Made by a program: the position numbers and the translations under genes. Below the pieces are notes generated by a model. That model saw only the letters and a list, made by a program, of their open reading frames with translations, did not search any database and was not told the DNA's origin. Of a DNA stretch of 42,543 nt, positions 35,927 to 42,543 are shown in pieces. Position 1 is the stretch's first letter; each line of letters starts with the position of its first letter. This DNA comes from Acetobacteraceae bacterium (GTDB lineage Bacteria > Pseudomonadota > Alphaproteobacteria > Acetobacterales > Acetobacteraceae): the NCBI GenBank assembly GCA_027487675.1, contig JAIYDD010000097.1, positions 1-42,543 on the forward strand. The letters are read 5' to 3'.

Positions 35927-37435
35927 TCACGCCGCCGCCTTGTGCCGGGCGATCAGGTCCGTGAAGCGGCGGAACAGGTGGTGGCTGTCGGTCGGGCCCG
36001 GGCTCGCCTCCGGGTGGTACTGCACGCTGAAGGCGGGCCGGGTCGTGCTGGCGATGCCCTCGTTCGAGCCGTCGAACAGGCTGCGATGCGTGACCTCCAC
36101 GCCCTCCGGCAGCGTCGTCTCGTCCACCGCGAAGCCGTGGTTCTGGCTGGTGATCTCGACCCGCCCGCTGCGCAGATCCTTCACCGGCTGGTTGGCGCCG
36201 CGATGGCCGCGGTCCAGCTTGTAGGTCCTGGCCCCCAGGGCGAGGGCCAGCAGCTGGTGGCCAAGACAGATCCCGAACACCGGCACGCCTGTCTCCAGCA
36301 CGCCGCGGATGGCGGGCACGGCGTATGCGCCGGTCGCCGCCGGGTCGCCGGGGCCGTTCGAGAGGAACACGCCATCGGGCTGGTGGCGCAGGATGTCCTC
36401 GGCCGTCGCGGTCGCGGGCACCACCGTCACCGCGCAGCCGGCCGAGGCCAGGCAGCGCAGGATGTTGCGCTTGGCGCCGTAATCCACCGCGACGACCTTG
36501 AAGCGTGGCGCGGTCAGCTTGCCGTAGCTGCCGCCCCAGGCCCATTCGGTCTCGTCCCACTCGTAGGTCTGGCGGGTCGAGACCTCCTTCGCCAGGTCCA
36601 TCCCTTCCAGGCCCGGCCAGGCGGCGGCCTGGGCGACAAGGGCCGCGATGTCGAAGCGGCCATCGGCGGGGAAGGCGAGCACGCCGTTCGGCGCGCCCCC
36701 CTTGGGAGGAAAACCATCGCGGATGCGGGCGGTCAGGGCGCGGGTGTCCACGCCTGCGATGCCGGGCACGCCATGCGACTTCAGCCAATCGTCCAGGTGG
36801 CGCGTGGCGCGGTAGTTGGACGGCTCCGTCACATCCTGCTTGACGATCAGGCCGCGGGCGACGGGGGTGGTGGCCTCGATGTCCTCGGGGTTGGCGCCGA
36901 CATTGCCGATATGGGGGAAGGTGAAGCAGATGGTCTGGCCGGCATAGGACGGGTCGGTCAGCACCTCCTGGTAGCCGGTCATCGAGGTGTTGAAGCAGAT
37001 TTCCGCCACCGTGGTTGCGTTGGCGCCGAAGCCGCGGCCCCAGAACACCGTGCCGTCGGCCAGGACGAGGGCGGCGGTCGCGCCCTCGGGCGCGCGGGAG
37101 GCGATGGCGCCCTCGGGCGCGCGGGGGGCGGTCGCGCCCTCGGGCGCGCGGGAGGTGGGGACGCCCTCGGGCGCGCGGGGGGTCGTCGCAGCTTCGGGGG
37201 CGGGGGCGTGTTCGGGCACCGGGGCGTCCTCCGTGCGGGTCTTGCGGGGGGTGTTGCCGCCTTTCGGCAGGTCGTCGAGCGCGAGGCCGGTGGCCGAGAG
37301 CACGGCCGGCCAGTGCTTCGCCGGGATGGCGCGGGCCTGGCGCCACTTGCGCAGCGCCTCCGTCCCGATGCCGAGCCGCGCCGCCGCGGCCTCCGCGCCG
37401 CCGAGCAGGGCGACGATGTCCTCGACCGTCCGCAT
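35927..37435 (-). CDS. carA: Carbamoyl-phosphate synthetase small subunit with N-terminal HTH domain
   Basis: 502 residues, about 120 more than ordinary CarA. Residues 1-55 ([20 protein letters not shown], then [20 protein letters not shown]) look like a Cro/YdaS-type helix-turn-helix; I recall an NCBI domain named 'carph-isopro' for such N-termini on carbamoyl-phosphate and isopropylmalate enzymes. Residues 56-121 are a linker with four RAPEG 9-residue repeats (87-118). The enzyme runs from about 122: [38 protein letters not shown] (359-365), the nucleophile C390 in [14 protein letters not shown] and the triad partners H474 and E476 in YHPEASPG. No internal Met lies between the HTH and the enzyme, so the extension is translated. 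Divergent from the yqeY gene; AAGG six bases upstream may be the ribosome site. Confidence 0.95.
   Translation of the reverse strand: MRTVEDIVALLGGAEAAAARLGIGTEALRKWRQARAIPAKHWPAVLSATGLALDDLPKGGNTPRKTRTEDAPVPEHAPAPEAATTPRAPEGVPTSRAPEGATAPRAPEGAIASRAPEGATAALVLADGTVFWGRGFGANATTVAEICFNTSMTGYQEVLTDPSYAGQTICFTFPHIGNVGANPEDIEATTPVARGLIVKQDVTEPSNYRATRHLDDWLKSHGVPGIAGVDTRALTARIRDGFPPKGGAPNGVLAFPADGRFDIAALVAQAAAWPGLEGMDLAKEVSTRQTYEWDETEWAWGGSYGKLTAPRFKVVAVDYGAKRNILRCLASAGCAVTVVPATATAEDILRHQPDGVFLSNGPGDPAATGAYAVPAIRGVLETGVPVFGICLGHQLLALALGARTYKLDRGHRGANQPVKDLRSGRVEITSQNHGFAVDETTLPEGVEVTHRSLFDGSNEGIASTTRPAFSVQYHPEASPGPTDSHHLFRRFTDLIARHKAAA
37080..37214. repeat. 27-bp minisatellite within carA
   Basis: Four 27-bp units start at 37080, 37107, 37134 and 37161, with a degenerate fifth from 37188. 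Each contains GCGCCC-TC-GGGCGC, a perfect stem. Read in the carA frame they give the 9-residue repeat (S/P)RAPEG(A/V)xx that forms the linker between the HTH and the enzyme. Because the period is a multiple of three, copy-number change would alter linker length without breaking the frame. Confidence 0.9.
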
Positions 37436-37442
37436 GGCCGCC

Positions 37443-37471
37443 CTTATGTGGGAAAAAACTTCCCAAGTCCA
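37443..37471 (-). promoter_or_regulatory. Candidate carA promoter with operator O1 in the spacer
   Basis: On the minus strand TGGACT (37471-37466) and CATAAG (37448-37443), each 4 of 6 to consensus, are 17 bp apart, and the spacer is exactly operator O1. The -10 box ends seven bases before the ATG, so the transcript would be leaderless; alternatively AAGG in the same place acts as a ribosome site and the promoter is further upstream. Confidence 0.4.
37449..37465. promoter_or_regulatory. Operator O1, TGGGAA-N5-TTCCCA
   Basis: A perfect palindrome with 6-bp arms (TGGGAA AAAAC TTCCCA), 14 bp before the carA start codon. It shares arms and spacing with O2, 36 bp away centre to centre. No other copy was noticed in the window. 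The N-terminal HTH of CarA is the natural candidate to bind it. Confidence 0.75.
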
Positions 37472-37484
37472 GTGCAGCGCCGCC

Positions 37485-37501
37485 TGGGAACTAACTTCCC
37501 A
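37485..37501. promoter_or_regulatory. Operator O2, TGGGAA-N5-TTCCCA
   Basis: Second perfect copy (TGGGAA CTAAC TTCCCA); the arms extend to 7 bp with a flanking C/G pair. It lies 75 bp before the GatB/YqeY start and 49 bp before the carA start on the other side, so it could act on both divergent genes. The rest of 37502-37576 shows a weak TGCTAAT (37544-37550) that might be an extended -10 for yqeY. Confidence 0.75.
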
Positions 37502-37576
37502 GCCTGGGCAGCCGGCCCGCCGCCTTCCCGTTTCCCCCCGGGCTGCTAATCACCCGACCCCGAGGAGACCGCCGCC

Positions 37577-38038
37577 ATGTCCGAAGACCTGCGCACCCGT
37601 TTCACCGCCGCCCTCAAGACCGCGATGCTGGCCAAGGACGCCGCCGCCACCTCCACCGTGCGGATGATCATCGCCAAGCTGAAGGAGGTGGACATCGCCG
37701 CCCGCCCCTCCGGCGTCGAGAAGGTGCCGGACGAGCAGATCGTCGGCATGCTGCGCGGCATGGTGAAGTCGCGGCGGGAGAGCGTGGAGCTCTACCGCCA
37801 GGGCGGCCGCGCCGAGCTGGTGGAGAAGGAGGAAGCCGAGATCGCGGTGATCGAGGGCTTCCTGCCCCAGCAGATGGACGACGCCGCGCTGGCAGCCGCG
37901 GTGGATGCCGCGATCGCCGCGGCCGGTGCCGCCAGCGTCAAGGACATGGGCAAGGTGATGGCGGAGCTGAAGAAGCTCGGCCCCGCGCTCGACATGGCGC
38001 GGGCCAATCCGCTGGTGAAGGCCCGGCTCGCGGGGTAG
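37577..38038 (+). CDS. GatB/YqeY domain protein
   Basis: 153 residues of the YqeY family, a free-standing relative of the tRNA-binding tail of the GatB amidotransferase subunit. Seen: LRTRFTAALKTAMLAKDAAA, then TVRMIIAKLKEVDIAARPSG, DEQIVGMLRGMVKSRRESVE, LYRQGGRAELVEKEEAEIAV, IEGFLPQQMDD and VKDMGKVMAELKKLGPALDM. Strong GAGGAG nine bases before the ATG. In alphaproteobacteria it is usually placed between carA (divergent) and dnaG, as here. Proposed roles concern tRNA-dependent amidation, but the function is not established. First gene of a yqeY-uma2-dnaG-rpoD run. Confidence 0.95.
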   Translation: MSEDLRTRFTAALKTAMLAKDAAATSTVRMIIAKLKEVDIAARPSGVEKVPDEQIVGMLRGMVKSRRESVELYRQGGRAELVEKEEAEIAVIEGFLPQQMDDAALAAAVDAAIAAAGAASVKDMGKVMAELKKLGPALDMARANPLVKARLAG

Positions 38039-38048
38039 TCTCCGCGCC

Positions 38049-38648
38049 ATGGACGGGCACGCTTCCCCCAAGCTGCCGGCACATCCGCAGCCCGACTGGG
38101 TCCCCCGCCGGAAGCTCTCCGCCGCGGAGTACCAGCGCATGGGCGAGGCCGGGATCCTGCGCCCCGAGGACCGGGTCGAGCTGATCGAGGGGGAGCTGAT
38201 CGCGATGTCGCCGCAGGGCGGGCCGCATGTGTTCCGGGTCATGATGCTGACCCGCCTGCTGGTCCGCGCCGTCGGCGATGCGGCGCTGGTCGCCGTGCAG
38301 GCCGCCATCCGCCTCGGCGCCTTCAGCGAGCCGGAGCCGGACATCGCCCTGGTCCGCCCGGATTACGCGACCCGCACCGAAACCCCGCCCCAGCCCGCCG
38401 ACATGTTGCTGGTGATCGAGGTCGCGGCCAGCACGCTGCGCTACGACCGCGGCGTGAAGGCCGCGCTCTATGCGCGCCACGGCATCGCCGACTACTGGCT
38501 GCTCGATGTCGGCACCGGCGCGCTGCTGCTGCACCGCGACCCGTCGCCGGAGGGCTACCGCGACATCCGCGAAGCCGCGCCCGGGGAAGCGCAGGAACCC
38601 GCGCTGCTGCCGGGCGTGCGCCTGCCCGTCCCGGCGCTGCTCGGCTGA
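38049..38648 (+). CDS. Uma2 family PD-(D/E)XK endonuclease-like protein
   Basis: 199 residues. The Uma2 (DUF820) pattern is clear: LSAAEYQRMGEAGILRPEDR, VELIEGELIAMSPQGGPH, then the PD-(D/E)XK core EPEPDIALVRPDY, LLVIEVAASTLRYDRGVKAA (D...E-x-K-like) and LYARHGIADYWLLDV with a tail EPALLPGVRLPVPALL. Uma2 genes are abundant in cyanobacteria and some alphaproteobacteria with no proven role. It starts 10 bp after the yqeY stop, so it is inserted in the otherwise conserved yqeY-dnaG interval, and dnaG begins 56 bp later. Confidence 0.92.
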   Translation: MDGHASPKLPAHPQPDWVPRRKLSAAEYQRMGEAGILRPEDRVELIEGELIAMSPQGGPHVFRVMMLTRLLVRAVGDAALVAVQAAIRLGAFSEPEPDIALVRPDYATRTETPPQPADMLLVIEVAASTLRYDRGVKAALYARHGIADYWLLDVGTGALLLHRDPSPEGYRDIREAAPGEAQEPALLPGVRLPVPALLG

Positions 38649-38704
38649 GCGGCGCGGGCCGCCGCCGCTTGCGCGCCGCGCCGGCGTGCTAGAACCGCCC
38701 CCGC

Positions 38705-40564
38705 ATGGCGCTGCCCCCCGCCTTCCTCGACGAGCTCCGCGCCCGCACCCCGCTCTCCGGGCTGATCGGGCGCAAGACGCGGCTGGCGAAATCGGGCCGC
38801 AACTGGAAGGGCTGCTGCCCCTTCCATGGCGAGAAGACGCCCTCCTTCTACGTCTATGACGACCATTTCCACTGCTTCGGCTGCGGCGCCCATGGCGACG
38901 CCATCACCTTCGTCATGCGCGCCGAGGGCGCGTCCTTTCCCGAAGCGGTCGAGCGCCTGGCCGGCGAGGCGGGCCTCGAGGTTCCGAAGCCGACGCCCGA
39001 GGCCGCCGCCCGCGACCGCCGCGCCCGCGACCTGCACCAGGTGCTGGACGCCGCCGCCGCGTCCTTCCAGCGCCGCCTGCGCCTCTCGGAAGGCGCCGAC
39101 GGCCTGGCCTATCTGCGTCGCCGCGGCCTGAAGGAGGCGACGATCCAGCAATTCGGCCTGGGCTGGTCCGGCGCCGGCCGCGGCACGCTGGTCGCCGACC
39201 TGAAGGCCGAGGGCATCGCGCCCGAGCAGCTGCTGGAAGCCGGCCTGCTGCGCGAACGCGAGGACGGCCCGCCGACCGAGCTCTTCTTCAACCGCGTGAT
39301 GTTCCCGATCCGCGACCGCCGCGGGCGCACCATCAGCTTCGGCGGGCGGATCCTGGGCGACGGCCAGCCGAAATACGTCAACGGGCCGGAGACGGCGGTC
39401 TTCCAGAAGCGGCGCAGCCTCTATGCGCTGGACCTCGCGCGGGAAGCGGCCTTCCGCGGCGCGCCGGTCGTGGTGGTGGAAGGCTACATGGATGTCATCG
39501 CCCTGCACCAGGCGGGGTTTGGGGGCGCGGTCGCCCCCCTCGGCACCGCGCTGACGGCCGAGCAGGTGGAGGAGCTGTGGCGCCTCTCGCCCGAGCCGGT
39601 GCTGTGCTTCGATGGCGACGGCGCCGGGGCGCGCGCGGCCGCGCGGTCGGCCGAGATGGTGCTGCCGATGATTTCCGTCGAACGCACGGTGAAGCTCGCC
39701 ACCCTCACCGGCGGCGAGGACCCGGACACGCTGGTGGCCAAGGCCGGCCCGGCCGCCTTCCAGGCGGTGCTGGACGCCGCGCAGCCGCTCTCCGCCGCGC
39801 TCTACGGGCTGGTCGCGGGCGGCCGCCCCACCGGCACGGCGGAACAGCGCGCCGCGCTGCGCGCCCGGCTGGAGGAAGTGGCCGGCCGCATCGCCGACCG
39901 GCCGCTCGCCGGCGAGATCCGCCGGCAATTGCTGGACCGCTTCTTCGAGGCGACGCGCCCGCAGCGCCCGGGCCAGCGCCCGCGCCCCGGCCAGCCGATG
40001 CGCCCGGGGCAACCCCCGGCGCGGCTGGTCGGCCCGCGGCCCGCCATCACCGTGGCGCGGCGGCGCGGCGCGCAGGCCCGCGCGCTGCTCGCCGTGACGC
40101 TGCGCCATCCCTGGGTGCTGGGCGAGGTGGAGGAGAGCCTCGGCCTGCTCGATCTCGGCGAGGGCGCGGCGGCGGCGTGCCGCGCGGCGATGCTGGACTG
40201 GGCGCACCGGGGCGGCGCGCTTGACTCGGGCCCCTTGATGGACCACCTCGCCCAAGGCGGGATGGGGGAGTTCGCCGCCGATCTTCTGCGGGATACGGCC
40301 CTGCCGGCTGCGGCACAGGCCGGCGCCCAGCCGGCCGAGGTGCTCGAAGCCTGGTGGCATTTCTTCGGCCTTCTCCGCGGTGCGGCGGATCTGGTCGAGG
40401 ACCAGGCCGCAGCAAGGCGGGCATGGGACGAGAGCAGCGATCCAGCGGCCTGGCTTCGGCTGGTCCGCCTGACCGAGGCCCTGCAGGCGCTCCGCCGGGG
40501 CGATTTCGGCGAGGCCGGCACCGCCGCCGAGACGGGCGCCGGCGCGGCAGGCGGCACCCCATAG
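38705..40564 (+). CDS. dnaG: DNA primase
   Basis: 619 residues. Makes RNA primers at the replication fork with DnaB. Zinc-binding CHC2 domain with C38, H41, C57 and C60 (CPFHGEKTPSF and HCFGCGAHGD); the RNA polymerase core with RIMFPIRDRRGR-like FNRVMFPIRDRRGRTISFGG (about 195-214) and the Toprim domain VVVVEGYMDVIALHQAGF (about 257-274) with the DGDGAGARAA acidic motif (about 301). The C-terminal helicase-binding part (about 440-619) is Ala-rich and less conserved, with a run of PGQRPRPGQPMRPGQPPARL near residue 423 as a flexible linker. rpoD follows 93 bp downstream. Confidence 0.98.
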   Translation: MALPPAFLDELRARTPLSGLIGRKTRLAKSGRNWKGCCPFHGEKTPSFYVYDDHFHCFGCGAHGDAITFVMRAEGASFPEAVERLAGEAGLEVPKPTPEAAARDRRARDLHQVLDAAAASFQRRLRLSEGADGLAYLRRRGLKEATIQQFGLGWSGAGRGTLVADLKAEGIAPEQLLEAGLLREREDGPPTELFFNRVMFPIRDRRGRTISFGGRILGDGQPKYVNGPETAVFQKRRSLYALDLAREAAFRGAPVVVVEGYMDVIALHQAGFGGAVAPLGTALTAEQVEELWRLSPEPVLCFDGDGAGARAAARSAEMVLPMISVERTVKLATLTGGEDPDTLVAKAGPAAFQAVLDAAQPLSAALYGLVAGGRPTGTAEQRAALRARLEEVAGRIADRPLAGEIRRQLLDRFFEATRPQRPGQRPRPGQPMRPGQPPARLVGPRPAITVARRRGAQARALLAVTLRHPWVLGEVEESLGLLDLGEGAAAACRAAMLDWAHRGGALDSGPLMDHLAQGGMGEFAADLLRDTALPAAAQAGAQPAEVLEAWWHFFGLLRGAADLVEDQAAARRAWDESSDPAAWLRLVRLTEALQALRRGDFGEAGTAAETGAGAAGGTP

Positions 40565-40579
40565 GGTAGAGGGATCCGC

Positions 40580-40611
40580 GCGCGCCCGGGGGCCACTCTC
40601 CGGGGGCGCGC
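40580..40611. terminator. Hairpin between dnaG and rpoD
   Basis: GCGCGCCC and GGGCGCGC form an 8-bp stem that can be extended by CCGG pairs across a small bulge, with a loop of about 12 bases. No T-run. It could be a partial terminator or an mRNA processing/stability site between the two genes, as the E. coli operon also separates primase and sigma-70 expression after transcription. Confidence 0.4.
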
Positions 40612-40657
40612 ACGGCGCGGCCCTGTCGGCGCGGTTCGGGACGGAGCGGTTGGACGC

Positions 40658-42543
<1,886 letters not shown>

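Overview
The window is a very GC-rich (roughly 70-75 % by eye), densely coding chromosomal segment of an alphaproteobacterium. Gene order and content (carA divergent from a GatB/YqeY gene and dnaG-rpoD, carB followed by greA, aroQ-hisC-tyrA, mlaA-mlaC, a Bug-type solute receptor, alpha-type CarA) fit the Rhodospirillales, most likely Acetobacteraceae such as Roseomonas and relatives; this assignment is inference. I see no phage, insertion sequence, CRISPR array, tRNA or rRNA.

Layout. 1-4.7 kb: a catabolic operon on the minus strand (PrpF/GalD-type isomerase, Bug receptor, SDR, acyl-CoA dehydrogenase cut by the window edge) divergent from its LysR regulator, with a clear palindromic operator between them. 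4.7-6.8 kb: a tandem-repeat array, then a single-domain response regulator and a histidine kinase whose membrane domain carries all six residues I recall as important for copper/ethylene binding in plant ETR1. 7.0-10.4 kb: an orphan SelD-associated-type FAD oxidoreductase, an atypical Asp/hydantoin racemase and an M20 amidohydrolase, followed by a four-hairpin interspersed element. 10.6-13.4 kb: aromatic operon aroQ-hisC-tyrA. 13.5-17.4 kb: a UvrD/PcrA helicase translationally coupled to a secreted pentapeptide-repeat protein, and an SBF-type transporter. 17.4-23.7 kb: a small membrane-anchored protein preceded by two long CTAG-bounded hairpins, metF, mlaA-mlaC, a methyltransferase-like protein, a LuxR-type regulator and a GNAT acetyltransferase. 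23.8-26.5 kb: ettA and a proline-rich protein ending in a CBM2-like module. 26.9-37.4 kb: ten genes in one direction, carA - winged-helix-like protein - SDR - LysE exporter - small membrane protein - carB - greA - ilvA - nitronate monooxygenase - HNH nuclease. 37.6 kb to the end: GatB/YqeY protein, Uma2 nuclease, dnaG, rpoD (3' end outside).

The most notable system is at 35.9-37.6 kb. CarA, the glutaminase subunit of carbamoyl-phosphate synthetase, begins with about 55 residues that look like a Cro/YdaS-type helix-turn-helix, joined to the enzyme by a linker built of 9-residue repeats. The 141-bp divergent region between carA and the yqeY-uma2-dnaG-rpoD genes contains two copies of TGGGAA-N5-TTCCCA, one of which fills exactly the 17-bp spacer of the best carA promoter candidate. 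The simplest model is an enzyme that is its own DNA-binding regulator, and which might also couple pyrimidine/arginine precursor supply to the primase/sigma-70 operon. A second strong candidate is the bacterial ethylene-receptor-like kinase. The region is also rich in short hairpin-forming tandem repeats (14-, 16-, 23-, 24- and 27-bp periods).
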